Of a stretch of DNA of 64,000 nucleotides, positions 49,621 through 58,274 are shown one piece after another. The stretch comes from Pseudomonas sp. DC1.2 (lineage in GTDB: Bacteria; Pseudomonadota; Gammaproteobacteria; Pseudomonadales; Pseudomonadaceae). The DNA is taken from NCBI RefSeq assembly GCF_034351645.1, contig NZ_CP133782.1, positions 4,742,001 through 4,806,000 on the forward strand, in the 5' to 3' direction. Each line of letters opens with the position of its first letter. Positions within the stretch are counted from its first letter, which is position 1. The translations under genes were made by a program, and so were the position numbers. The notes beneath the pieces were generated by a model, which ran no database searches, had not been told where the DNA came from, and saw nothing but the letters and a program-made list of their open reading frames with translations.

Positions 49621-51162
49621 TCAGTCGGCCAATTTTGCAGCCAACGCCTTCACGCGATTCAGATCACCCTTGGCGACCTTGGTCACGCCAGTCCCGTATT
49701 CCGGGTCGGCCTTGTACAGGAAAGACAACATGATGTGCTTGCTCTCGTCGTCGGTCGTGGCCAGAGAGCCGCCGAAGCTGTCGATCAGATCCTGGCGTTC
49801 CTTCTGGCTGTAAGAGCGATACAGATCACCCGCCTGCTTGAAGTTCTGCTCATGCTGGATCTTTGCCTGCTGAGTGCTGCCAAACAAGGCTAACTGGCTG
49901 TAGCGCGCGGTCGGCTGCTCGTCCCGAGGCTCCAGGCGGCTCGGTTGGTAATTGACGCCAGTGCTCGTCGCACCGCTGTTCATCGCGCCATCCTGATTAC
50001 CGTTATTCACCGCAACCTTAGGTGCATTGATCGGCAACTGCAGAACGTTGGCGCCGACACGATACAGTTGTGCATCGGCATAAGAGAACACTCGGCCTTG
50101 CAACAAACGGTCTTCAGAAGGCTCGATACCGGGAACCAGATTGGCCGGGGCCATGGCAACTTGCTCGGTTTCCTGGAAGACATTCGCCGGGTTACGGTTC
50201 AATACCATTTGTCCAACTTTTCGCTCCGGGATGCCTGGCCAAATCTTGGTCGCGTCCAATGGATCAAAATCAAAGTTAGACAAGTCTTGCGATTTTACGA
50301 CTTGAACGTACAAGTCCCACTTCGGAAAATCACCCTTATTGATGTGCGTGACGAGGTCGTTGGTGAGATGACTGTAGTCTTGCCCCTGAACTTTAATAAC
50401 TGCCTTGGGATCAAGATTATTAATCCCCTGCAAACTTTTCCAGTGAAATTTCACGTAGTTAACGTCGCCTTTGGCATTCACTAACTTGTAGGCGTGAACA
50501 CCATTGCCGTCCATTTGCCGATAACTGGCCGGCGTGCCCGAGTTGGAATACAACTCGGTCAGGGTGCGGGTGGCTTCCGGAACATGGGAGAAGAAATCGA
50601 AGCGACGGGAATCATCATCGAGATTGGTGCGTGGGTCAGGCTTAAACGCATGAACCATGTCGGGAAATTTGATGGCGTCGCGGATGAAGAAAGTCGGGAA
50701 GTTGTTGCCAACCAAATCCCAGTTACCGTCGGCGGTGTAGAACTTGGTGGCGAAACCGCGGGGATCCCTTAGGGTTTCTGGCGAATGGTTGCCATGCACC
50801 ACCGCCGAAAAGCGCACAAACACGGGCGTGCTTTGACCGCCTGCGAACACTTTGGCCTTAGTCAGGTCGCTCAGATCGTCGGTAACGGTGAAGGTGCCAT
50901 GGGCGCCTGTACCACGGGCATGCACCACGCGCTCTGGGATACGTTCGCGGTCAAAACGCTGGAGTTTCTGAATCAGTTGCACGTCTTGCAGCAGCACCGG
51001 GCCCGTGGCACCGGCAGTTTGCGAGTTCTGGTTGTCGCCGACGGCAGCGCCGTTATCCCGGGTCAGCGTTGCGGCGCTGACGGAGAACGACAACAAGCTG
51101 GCGGTAAAGACGCCAAAGGCGCGACGGAGGGGAAAAGCCCCTAGGCCAAGGGTGGTAGTCAT
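49621..51162 (-). CDS. katB: KatB, catalase with signal peptide
   Basis: Haem catalase of 513 residues. A leader with an RR and hydrophobic stretch (LRRAFGVFTASLLSFSVSA) targets it to the periplasm. Catalytic His81 is in RVVHARG, the haem-ligand Tyr361 in RVFSYADAQLYRVG, and the RDPRGFATKFYT block is intact. The ATG at 51162 with GAGGA upstream gives the P. aeruginosa KatB length. KatB is the OxyR-induced peroxide catalase in that species; I could not find a convincing OxyR site here. Confidence 0.94.
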   Translation of the reverse strand: MTTTLGLGAFPLRRAFGVFTASLLSFSVSAATLTRDNGAAVGDNQNSQTAGATGPVLLQDVQLIQKLQRFDRERIPERVVHARGTGAHGTFTVTDDLSDLTKAKVFAGGQSTPVFVRFSAVVHGNHSPETLRDPRGFATKFYTADGNWDLVGNNFPTFFIRDAIKFPDMVHAFKPDPRTNLDDDSRRFDFFSHVPEATRTLTELYSNSGTPASYRQMDGNGVHAYKLVNAKGDVNYVKFHWKSLQGINNLDPKAVIKVQGQDYSHLTNDLVTHINKGDFPKWDLYVQVVKSQDLSNFDFDPLDATKIWPGIPERKVGQMVLNRNPANVFQETEQVAMAPANLVPGIEPSEDRLLQGRVFSYADAQLYRVGANVLQLPINAPKVAVNNGNQDGAMNSGATSTGVNYQPSRLEPRDEQPTARYSQLALFGSTQQAKIQHEQNFKQAGDLYRSYSQKERQDLIDSFGGSLATTDDESKHIMLSFLYKADPEYGTGVTKVAKGDLNRVKALAAKLAD

Positions 51163-51449
51163 ATCAGGATCCTCTGTTTTTTTGGGAGCGCATCCAGGTG
51201 CGCTCAACAGAGGCTAGAGGCCAGCCATGCAGAACATAAATAGAAAAAACGTAACGCAATGATTGATAGTTTTTTATGGCTTATCAGCGAGTTGAAGCGT
51301 ATTTCGCGCGCGATTAGTGGCATTTTGCAAACTAATTACCTATAGATGTGTCGATAAGAACGAGTTTTGTAATGAGGTGTTTCGCGCAAGACGCGTTTTG
51401 CTGATTTACACTGCGGTCACTAACCTCATCTGTAACAAGGAAATAACCT

Positions 51450-51863
51450 ATGGGCGTGCTCAGTGAGTTCAAGGCCTTCGCTGTAAAAGGCAATGTGGTC
51501 GACATGGCCGTCGGTATCATCATCGGTGCCGCCTTCGGCAAAATCGTTTCGTCGTTCGTCGGCGACGTGGTCATGCCACCTATTGGCCTGCTGATCGGAG
51601 GGGTGGACTTCGCTGACCTGGCCATTACGCTAAAGGCTGCCAATGGCGGCATACCGGCGGTGGTGCTGGCCTACGGCAAATTCATCCAAAGCATCATCGA
51701 CTTCGTGATTATCGCGTTCGCCATCTTCATGGGCGTGAAAGCCATCAACCGTTTGAAGCGCGAAGAGGCTGTGGCACCGACGTTGCCGCCGGTTCCCACC
51801 AAGGAAGAAGAGCTGCTGAGCGAGATCCGCGACCTGCTCAAAGCGCAGAACAATCGTTCCTGA
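51450..51863 (+). CDS. mscL: MscL, large-conductance mechanosensitive channel
   Basis: The 137-residue inner-membrane channel has two TM helices (about 15-45 and 75-97), the N-terminal [22 protein letters not shown] signature and a C-terminal acidic helix. It opens on membrane tension to release solutes in osmotic downshock. AAGGAA precedes the ATG. It is divergent from katB and adjacent to fpr, as in P. aeruginosa. Confidence 0.97.
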   Translation: MGVLSEFKAFAVKGNVVDMAVGIIIGAAFGKIVSSFVGDVVMPPIGLLIGGVDFADLAITLKAANGGIPAVVLAYGKFIQSIIDFVIIAFAIFMGVKAINRLKREEAVAPTLPPVPTKEEELLSEIRDLLKAQNNRS

Positions 51864-51887
51864 ACCCTGGCTGCAAACTGCCAGGTT

Positions 51888-51918
51888 GTAACAAGGCGCT
51901 CGCCGGGCGCCTTGTTAC
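51888..51918. terminator. Hairpin between mscL and fpr
   Basis: GTAACAAGGCGC pairs with GCGCCTTGTTAC (12 bp) around a 7-base TCGCCGG loop. It overlaps the fpr stop codon. There is no long T tract, so termination strength is uncertain. It also serves the convergent ends of both genes. Confidence 0.6.
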
Positions 51919-52691
51919 CAGTAGGTTTCCACGGCGACTTGTCCGGGTCGCCGACTCAGGCTCAGTTGCATATCGCGCTGCTTGAGCCTGTGTCGGGTGT
52001 CCTCGATCATCTGCGGATTGCCGCACAGCATGACGCGCGAATGCTCAGCGCTCAGCGCCACACCCGCGACCCGCTCCAGCTCGCCATTGTCGATCAGCGT
52101 GGTAATGCGCCCGTTGAGAGCGCCGGGGTGTTCATGACGAGTGACGGTGGCGATGAACTGCAACTTGTGCGCGTACTCGGCCAGGTAGTCGCGCTGATAC
52201 AGCTGCGCAATCAACTCCTGATAAGCCAGTTCCTGCGCGTCTCGCACGCTATAGACCAGGATAATTCGCTCGAATTTTTCCCAGACCTCGAAGTCCTGGA
52301 GGATCGACAGAAAAGGCGCTACGCCGGTGCCGGTGGCTAACAGCCAGAGGTCACGGCCATCGACGAAACGATCGAGTGTCAGGTAGCCAAAGGCCTGGCG
52401 GTCTACCAGCAGCGTATCGCCCACTTCCAAGCGACTCAGTTCACCGGTGAATTCACCTCCTGGCACAACGATGGAAAAGAACTCGAGGAACTCATCATAA
52501 GGTGACGACACCATGGAATAGGCGCGCCACACAGTGCTTCCATCGGCCTTGGCCACACCCAGCCGGGCAAACTGCCCCGCGCGAAAACGAAAGCCTGGAT
52601 CCCTGGTAGTCCGCAAGGTGAACAGGTTAGCGGTCAGCGGGCGGACATCGAGCAGCGTCTGACGAGTGAATTTTTCTGCGCTGGCGCTCAT
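51915..52691 (-). CDS. fpr: Ferredoxin-NADP+ reductase
   Basis: The 258-residue FNR-type flavoenzyme has the FAD motif RAYSMVSSP, the NADP motif GTGVAPFLS and the C-terminal ETYW typical of the Azotobacter/Pseudomonas Fpr group. It moves electrons between NADPH and ferredoxin or flavodoxin. Position next to mscL corresponds to PA4615 (FprB-like) rather than the finR-linked fprA, so the paralogue assignment is inferred. Confidence 0.88.
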   Translation of the reverse strand: MSASAEKFTRQTLLDVRPLTANLFTLRTTRDPGFRFRAGQFARLGVAKADGSTVWRAYSMVSSPYDEFLEFFSIVVPGGEFTGELSRLEVGDTLLVDRQAFGYLTLDRFVDGRDLWLLATGTGVAPFLSILQDFEVWEKFERIILVYSVRDAQELAYQELIAQLYQRDYLAEYAHKLQFIATVTRHEHPGALNGRITTLIDNGELERVAGVALSAEHSRVMLCGNPQMIEDTRHRLKQRDMQLSLSRRPGQVAVETYW

Positions 52692-53061
52692 AAGGTGCTC
52701 CGTTTAACCGAAGGACCAGTGTGCAGCAATGCAGGGCATTGAAACACCGACTGTTTGTAGTGGCTTTTTATAGTGCGCTGGCGGTCGGCGATCAATTAAT
52801 TTTTCAAAGTTCAAAACACCGCTCGATTTCAATATCAAATAGCCACCTCACGCATCAATATTAAATATTTATTATTTAAATGAAACTCATAATGCTTGAG
52901 CAAAAAAACGCTCAATTCGCTAAGAACCAGTTATTCAATTTATACGTGCATCAAGAGCTAAAAAATTAAAGCGTCTGCGTAAGAATAGTCCTACACTCCA
53001 AATCTTGTTGGATCTTGGATCCAATCAATGCCGCGTAAAAAAACGCCGTGGAGTACGCCTA
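52692..53061. other. AT-rich intergenic region upstream of the LuxR-type gene
   Basis: This 370-base stretch without a gene lies between the divergent starts of fpr and luxR. The part from 52795 to 52980 is strongly AT-rich (poly-A/T tracts, TTAAATA/TATTTAA inverted repeat near 52861-52880) and holds a 20-base palindrome at 52896-52915. No tRNA, RNA hairpin or small gene was recognised. A promoter is expected here but no clear -35/-10 pair stands out. Confidence 0.6.
52896..52915. promoter_or_regulatory. 20-base palindrome upstream of luxR-type gene, possible operator
   Basis: TTGAGC, eight bases (AAAAAAAC), GCTCAA. Total length of 20 bases equals that of lux boxes, but the sequence lacks the CTG-CAG core, so binding by the adjacent LuxR protein is only a hypothesis. 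It sits 146 bases before the start codon. Confidence 0.35.
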
Positions 53062-53775
53062 ATGGAAATATGGAAAGAGTCACAGTTGACGCAACTCTCT
53101 TACACAAAAGAAATGGAGACGGCCTATCAAATATCTTTGAGCTTCATTAAAAATCTCGGGTTTAAATTCTGTGCTTTTTCAATGAGCTCAAAAACCTGTG
53201 ACACCCACATCAATACCGTTAACAAAAACAATTACCCCACTGACTGGAATATTCAATACGAACAAAAAAAATGCAGTGCGATCGACCCAATACTTGCCCA
53301 CTGTAATCACTCCACGCTGCCCATCATCTGGAGCGAAGATCTTTTTTACGAGACGCCGTGGCTATGGCAAGCGCTACAGAACGAAGGATTGCAGTATGGA
53401 TGGTCGCAATCGATCCATGATGAGGATAACGGCCTGCGCAGCATCTTCAGCCTGGCAAGGAGTCACTGCCCGATCACACCCTATGAACTGTATGAAAACC
53501 TGGGGTTCGTCGTCTTCATCAGTCGCCATCTCCACGCGCTGGGCGCACAGACACAATCGAAAGCGCTGCCACGGTCAAGCATTCCCCACCTGTCAGCGCG
53601 CGAGCTGGAAATACTGAAACTGTCAGCCAATGGCAAAACCGCCTACGAGGCAGCCAAAATCCTTAACCTGAGCGAGCGCACGGTGAACTTCCATGTACAC
53701 AGCGCCATCCAGAAGCTCGGCGTGAACAACAAAATAGCGGCGGTAATCGCCGCTGCCAGGGCCGGCGTACTCTGA
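53062..53775 (+). CDS. LuxR-type quorum-sensing regulator, solo
   Basis: The 237-residue regulator has an N-terminal autoinducer-binding domain and a C-terminal LuxR helix-turn-helix (LSARELEILKLSANGKTAYEAAKILNLSERTVNFHV). All six residues invariant in AHL-binding LuxR proteins are present: W62, Y66, D75, P76, W90 and G113. No luxI-type synthase occurs in the window, so it is a LuxR solo that may respond to AHLs made elsewhere in the genome, by neighbours or by plants. I chose the ATG at 53062 for its GGAG site. Codon use is more AT-rich than in the flanking genes. Confidence 0.88.
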   Translation: MEIWKESQLTQLSYTKEMETAYQISLSFIKNLGFKFCAFSMSSKTCDTHINTVNKNNYPTDWNIQYEQKKCSAIDPILAHCNHSTLPIIWSEDLFYETPWLWQALQNEGLQYGWSQSIHDEDNGLRSIFSLARSHCPITPYELYENLGFVVFISRHLHALGAQTQSKALPRSSIPHLSARELEILKLSANGKTAYEAAKILNLSERTVNFHVHSAIQKLGVNNKIAAVIAAARAGVL

Positions 53776-53952
53776 AATCAATCGATCCGAAAAAAACCTG
53801 CAAGTAATCCAAAAGATAAAAACGTACCATTGCCCTTCCTCCCCTGTGGTGACGCCTTAATCGTCACGTCGCATTCCACTTGGCAGGCCCCACCCGCTAC
53901 AACGCTCCAGAGCTGCGGGACCTCTTTTGATTATCCAGAGCCTCCCCGCCCC

Positions 53953-55077
53953 ATGCCTTTGCTCGAAACGCCCTTCGCCCAACTCGACCTGATCCGCCAA
54001 CCCGAACAGCAGAACGAACCCCTGCAAGCGTTCGACGCAGCCGACGAGTACCTGCTCAACTATCTGGCCGAACAACAGCCCTCGATCGACACTCGGGTTC
54101 TGGTGCTCAATGACAGTTTTGGCGCATTGGCAGCGAGTCTCGCGGGTAAGGTGCAGGTCAGTAGCAGCGGTGATTCGTTCCTGGCACTCAAAGGGCTGGA
54201 AAAAAATCTGATCCGCAATGGCATGGCGTTTGATGCGGTGCCCAGCCTACCGGCCAGCCAAGCGTTGGTCGGACCGTTTGACCGGGTACTGATCCGGGTC
54301 CCGAAAACCCTGGCACTGCTGGAAGAACAACTGATCCGCTTACACAGCCAACTGGCACCGGGTGCTCAGGTCATTGCCGCCGCCATGGTCAAGCATTTGC
54401 CACGCGCTGCGGGTGACCTGCTGGAACGCTACATCGGTCCGGTACACGCCTCGCTGGCGGTAAAAAAGGCCAGGCTGTTGATCGCTTCGCCTGAAGACAA
54501 AGCGCCTGCGGTGTCGCCCTACCCGTCCCGTTACCGTCTCGATACGCCGGCGATCGAGTTGCTCAACCACGCCAACGTGTTCTGTCGCGAAGGGCTGGAT
54601 ATCGGTACGCGGGCATTTTTGCCCCATTTGCCAAAGAACCTCGGCACAGCGCAAGTCGCCGATCTAGGTTGCGGTAATGGCGTACTGGCCATCGCCAGTG
54701 CCCTGCAAAACCCGCAGGCCCATTACACGCTGGTGGATGAGTCGTTCATGGCCGTGCAGTCGGCCGCCGAAAACTGGCACGCGGCGCTGGGCGAGCGAGA
54801 TGTGCTCTTGCGTGCCGATGACGGGCTGGCCGACCAGGCACCTCAATCCCTCGACGTGGTGCTGTGCAACCCACCTTTCCATCAACAGCAGGTTGTTGGC
54901 GACTTTCTCGCTTGGAGGATGTTCCAGCAAGCCCGGGAAGCGCTGGTAGTTGGGGGCGCGCTGTACATCGTCGGTAACCGTCACTTGGGTTATCACAGCA
55001 AACTGGCCCGGCTGTTCCGGGGTGTCGAACAAGTGGCGGCCACGCCCAAGTTCGTGATCCTCAAGGCGCGCAAATAA
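53953..55077 (+). CDS. rlmG: RlmG, 23S rRNA (guanine-N2) methyltransferase
   Basis: The 374-residue SAM-dependent methyltransferase has a degenerate N-terminal MTase-like domain and a C-terminal catalytic one (VADLGCGNGVLA; catalytic NPPFH). Blocks PLQAFDAADEYLL, VLVLNDSFGAL and NHANVFCREGLDIGTRAFLPHLP match E. coli RlmG (YgjO, G1835) better than RsmC. The ATG at 53953 matches the family start; the frame runs 41 codons upstream without homology. Confidence 0.9.
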   Translation: MPLLETPFAQLDLIRQPEQQNEPLQAFDAADEYLLNYLAEQQPSIDTRVLVLNDSFGALAASLAGKVQVSSSGDSFLALKGLEKNLIRNGMAFDAVPSLPASQALVGPFDRVLIRVPKTLALLEEQLIRLHSQLAPGAQVIAAAMVKHLPRAAGDLLERYIGPVHASLAVKKARLLIASPEDKAPAVSPYPSRYRLDTPAIELLNHANVFCREGLDIGTRAFLPHLPKNLGTAQVADLGCGNGVLAIASALQNPQAHYTLVDESFMAVQSAAENWHAALGERDVLLRADDGLADQAPQSLDVVLCNPPFHQQQVVGDFLAWRMFQQAREALVVGGALYIVGNRHLGYHSKLARLFRGVEQVAATPKFVILKARK

Positions 55078-55088
55078 CCGCATGCAAA

Positions 55089-55113
55089 AAAAAACCCTCC
55101 GCTTAGGAGGGTT
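55089..55113 (-). terminator. Terminator of the cio operon (minus strand)
   Basis: The stem ACCCTCC/GGAGGGT around GCTTA is followed on the minus strand by a run of nine T. It lies about 45 bases past the DUF2474 stop. In the plus direction only ATAAAAC follows, so it is weaker for rlmG. Confidence 0.85.
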
Positions 55114-55159
55114 ATAAAACCGTGACGCAAGGCAACGGGATGGGATCAGGTGCAACGTA

Positions 55160-55330
55160 TCAGTGAGTGCTCAGGCCTGCGGCATTCATAAACATGCGCA
55201 TCAGGCTGGCCACAATAAACAAGGCCCCTACGCTGCCAACCCAAATCAGTGCCAGCCATCCGAGCCGCTGCCACAGCGGTTTTTTCTCGGCAGCTTCGAT
55301 CTCCTGCAACGTGTGTTTGCCAGCCATCAT
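55160..55330 (-). CDS. DUF2474 small membrane subunit of the bd-type oxidase (CioX/CydX-like)
   Basis: This 56-residue protein has a charged N terminus (EIEAAEKKPLWQRLGW) and one TM helix (LALIWVGSVGALFIVASLM). It is the DUF2474 family encoded at the end of cyanide-insensitive oxidase operons, by analogy with CydX. ATGATG gives two starts (55330 or 55327); AGGAG is six or nine bases upstream. It follows cioB by 54 bases. Confidence 0.85.
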   Translation of the reverse strand: MMAGKHTLQEIEAAEKKPLWQRLGWLALIWVGSVGALFIVASLMRMFMNAAGLSTH

Positions 55331-55384
55331 CACAATCTCCTCTGAAACGGCGCAGCTATCAGCACTGCGCCATCGTCGTGCGCT

Positions 55385-56392
55385 TTAGTGGTAACCATCT
55401 TCGTGGGTGACCTTGCCGCGGAACACGTAGTAGCTCCAGAAGGTGTAACCCAGGATGAACGGGATGATGAACAGCGTACCCACCAGCATGAAGCCCTGGC
55501 TTTGCGGCGGCGCGGCGGCGTCCCAGATGGAGATCGACGGCGGTACGATGTTTGGCCACAGGCTGATGCCGAGGCCACTGTAGCCGAGGAAAATCAGCAC
55601 CAGCGTCAGCAGGAACGGCGTGTAGTGCGCGTTGCGGGCCACGGCGCGAATCAGACCGTACATGGTCACCAATACCAGGATCGGCACCGGCAAGAACCAG
55701 AACAGGTTTGGCAGAGTGAACCAGCGTGCCGCGATCTCTTCGTGGGCCAGAGGGGTCCAGAGGCTGACGATACCGATCACCGCCAACACCACGAACGCCA
55801 ACGGCCGCGCCAGATTATGCATCTGCTCTTGCAACTTGCCTTCAGTCTTCATGATCAGCCACGTGCAGCCGAGTAGCGCATACGCCACCACCAATGCCAC
55901 ACCGCAGAACAGCGTGAAGGGCGTCAGCCAGTCGAGTGAGCCCCCGGCAAACTGGCGGTTGACCACCGGAATGCCGTCGATGAATGCTCCCAGTGCCACG
56001 CCCTGGAAGAACGTCGCGGTAAGCGAGCCACCGATAAACGCCTTGTCCCAGAGGTGGCGTTTGTCGTCCTTGGCCTTGAAGCGGAATTCGAACGCCACAC
56101 CGCGAAAGATGAGTCCGATCAGCATCAGAATCAGCGGCAGGTACAACGCCGACAACACCACAGAATAGGCCAGCGGGAAAGCACCGAACAACGCCGCCCC
56201 CCCCAGTACCAGCCAGGTTTCGTTGCCGTCCCAGACCGGCGCCACGGTGTTCATCATCACGTCGCGGTTGCTTTTACCCTTGACGAACGGGAAGAGAATC
56301 CCGATTCCCAGGTCGAAACCGTCCATGACCACGTACATCATGATGCCGAAGATGATGATCACGGCCCAGATCAGCGGAAGATCAATACCCAT
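55385..56392 (-). CDS. cioB: CioB, cyanide-insensitive quinol oxidase subunit II
   Basis: The 335-residue inner-membrane protein has about eight or nine helices and the CydB/CioB signature VVMDGFDLGIGILFPF plus PVWDGNETWLVLGGAALF. It is subunit II of a bd-type quinol oxidase. It starts three bases after the cioA stop. CIO assignment follows from the short subunit I Q-loop and the DUF2474 partner. Confidence 0.93.
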   Translation of the reverse strand: MGIDLPLIWAVIIIFGIMMYVVMDGFDLGIGILFPFVKGKSNRDVMMNTVAPVWDGNETWLVLGGAALFGAFPLAYSVVLSALYLPLILMLIGLIFRGVAFEFRFKAKDDKRHLWDKAFIGGSLTATFFQGVALGAFIDGIPVVNRQFAGGSLDWLTPFTLFCGVALVVAYALLGCTWLIMKTEGKLQEQMHNLARPLAFVVLAVIGIVSLWTPLAHEEIAARWFTLPNLFWFLPVPILVLVTMYGLIRAVARNAHYTPFLLTLVLIFLGYSGLGISLWPNIVPPSISIWDAAAPPQSQGFMLVGTLFIIPFILGYTFWSYYVFRGKVTHEDGYH

Positions 56393-56395
56393 GAT

Positions 56396-57835
56396 TCAAT
56401 TCCCCTTGTTCAGACTGTCACCGTGGTCGGCATCGCCCGTATCGTCGGCTGCGGACAGCGGACGTGACGGCGTGCGTTTCTGGCCAGGACCACCATCGTT
56501 GGTTTCCTTGCCCTCGTCGATCTTCGGCCCTTTACGCACCAGGCGCATCATGTAGCCAAGGCCGGCGCCGAACAGCGCGAAATACACCACCACGAACAGC
56601 ACCAGGGTGATGCTCATCTGCAAGAAACTGTGGTTAGAAGATGCATCCGCCGTGCGCATCAAGCCGTAGACCACCCACGGTTGACGACCGATTTCAGTGG
56701 TGAACCAGCCTGCAAGAATGGCGATCAGGCCGGACGGGCCCATCCATAACGCCAGGTACAGGAATGGCCGCGAGGTATACAGCTTGTCGCGTTTACGCAG
56801 CCACAGGCTCCACAAACCGGTGAAAATCATCAAGAAGCCCAAGCCAACCATGACCCGGAACGACCAGAAAACGATCGTCGAATTCGGCCGATCTTCAGGC
56901 GGGAAGTCCTTGAGCGCCGGTACTTGCTTATCCAGCGAGTGCGTGAGGATCAGGCTACCCAGGTATGGGATCTCGACCGCAAATTTGGTCTTCTCGGCTT
57001 TCATGTCCGGCCAGCCGAACAAAATCAGCGGAGTCGGCTCGTTGCCGTGGTTTTCCCAGTGGCCTTCGATCGCAGCGATTTTCGCTGGCTGATGCTCAAG
57101 GGTGTTCAAACCGTGGAAGTCACCGATGACCGCTTGAATCGGCGCCACAATCAGCGCCATCCACATCGCCATCGAAAGCATGGTCCGAATCGCCGGGTTG
57201 TCCTTGCCTCGCAGCAAGTGCCAGGCCGCCGAGGAACCGACGAAAAACGCAGTGGCGACAAATGCGGCAGTGGCCATGTGCATCAGGCGATAAGGGAAAG
57301 ACGGGTTGAAGATCACCGCCAGCCAATCCACCGGAATCAGTCGGCCATCAATCAGTTCATAGCCTTGCGGGGTTTGCATCCAACTGTTGGAGGCAAGAAT
57401 CCAGAAGGTTGAGATCAGCGTACCGATGGCCACCATCACCGTTGAGAAGAAGTGCAGTTTGCGCCCGACCTTGTTCCAGCCGAACAGCATGACACCAAGG
57501 AATCCAGCCTCGAGGAAGAAGGCTGTAAGCACTTCGTAGGTCAGAAGCGGCCCAGTGATGGCGCCGGCGAAGTCAGAGAATCGGCTCCAGTTGGTGCCGA
57601 ACTGATAGGCCATGACCAGCCCGGAAACCACACCCATACCGAAGTTGACGGCAAATATTTTCGACCAGAAGTGGTACAGATCGCGGTAGGTGTCGTTATG
57701 GGTTTTCAGCCACAGGCCTTCGAGCACCGCCAGGTAACTCGCCAGACCAATGGTGATGGCCGGGAACAGGATATGGAATGAAATGGTGAACGCGAACTGC
57801 ATTCGGGCGAGATCGAGTGCCTCTAAACCGAACAT
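56396..57835 (-). CDS. cioA: CioA, cyanide-insensitive quinol oxidase subunit I
   Basis: The 479-residue haem-bearing subunit I has conserved His in SFHILFPA and LMHMATAAF and the GRQPWVVYG motif. The Q-loop is of the short CioA type and the C-terminal tail is hydrophilic (KGPKIDEGKETNDGGPGQ). It reduces oxygen with ubiquinol, cyanide-tolerant. The ATG at 57835 has AGAGGA upstream and family support; the longer frame has none. A perfect Anr/FNR box lies about 160 bases upstream; in P. aeruginosa Anr represses cioAB. Confidence 0.93.
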   Translation of the reverse strand: MFGLEALDLARMQFAFTISFHILFPAITIGLASYLAVLEGLWLKTHNDTYRDLYHFWSKIFAVNFGMGVVSGLVMAYQFGTNWSRFSDFAGAITGPLLTYEVLTAFFLEAGFLGVMLFGWNKVGRKLHFFSTVMVAIGTLISTFWILASNSWMQTPQGYELIDGRLIPVDWLAVIFNPSFPYRLMHMATAAFVATAFFVGSSAAWHLLRGKDNPAIRTMLSMAMWMALIVAPIQAVIGDFHGLNTLEHQPAKIAAIEGHWENHGNEPTPLILFGWPDMKAEKTKFAVEIPYLGSLILTHSLDKQVPALKDFPPEDRPNSTIVFWSFRVMVGLGFLMIFTGLWSLWLRKRDKLYTSRPFLYLALWMGPSGLIAILAGWFTTEIGRQPWVVYGLMRTADASSNHSFLQMSITLVLFVVVYFALFGAGLGYMMRLVRKGPKIDEGKETNDGGPGQKRTPSRPLSAADDTGDADHGDSLNKGN

Positions 57836-58274
57836 AAGTGTTCCTCTTTCAGGTAATACCGGCTGCGAGGCTTGTGGCCCTGCACCTACTGCCCCCACGG
57901 ATATGGAGTGCGGCGAATTCCAATTCGTTCTTTTTTAAAAGCATCACAACGTAGGGAGTCTGGCCGTTTGGCCGCCAAATCAATTCCCGGAGGGGCCTTG
58001 ATCTGGATCAATCAACGTTGAAAGAGTAGTCCGATTTTTACGGTGCAGTGGTGTGGTCTATTGACGCGTGACAGGTTGCCTCAGCGCCACAGTAATAGGC
58101 CGCAATACATTGGCTGTCGGCACGCTTGCGGTGGCGTGAGGGCTTGTCCCGTCACCACAGGGATTCAGGAGAAACTCAAGATCAGTGTCTAGCTAACTAA
58201 ATGTCCAGGCTCGCAACTTTTGGTTACAGCTTGGTGATAGTCTCGACCCTCCCTCGCTCAAGACCCGCCCTCAG
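57836..58274. other. Intergenic region between cioA and the MFS gene
   Basis: This 439-base divergent region holds the Anr/FNR box at 57998-58011 and a 13-base palindrome TTTGGCCGCCAAA near 57967-57979. No small ORF or RNA was recognised. It must contain the cio promoter on the minus strand and the MFS promoter on the plus strand; no -35/-10 pair was convincing. Confidence 0.6.
57998..58011. promoter_or_regulatory. Perfect Anr/FNR box upstream of cioA
   Basis: TTGATCTGGATCAA is an exact match to the TTGAT-N4-ATCAA Anr/FNR consensus. It lies 162 bases before the cioA start codon and about 265 bases before the MFS start. Oxygen-dependent control of cio by Anr (repression in P. aeruginosa) is inferred. 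Confidence 0.8.

Noticed and set aside
51265..51285. GATAG...TTATC sequence as possible OxyR site for katB
   Set aside because: Spacing does not fit the ATAG-N7-CTAT pattern in either half.
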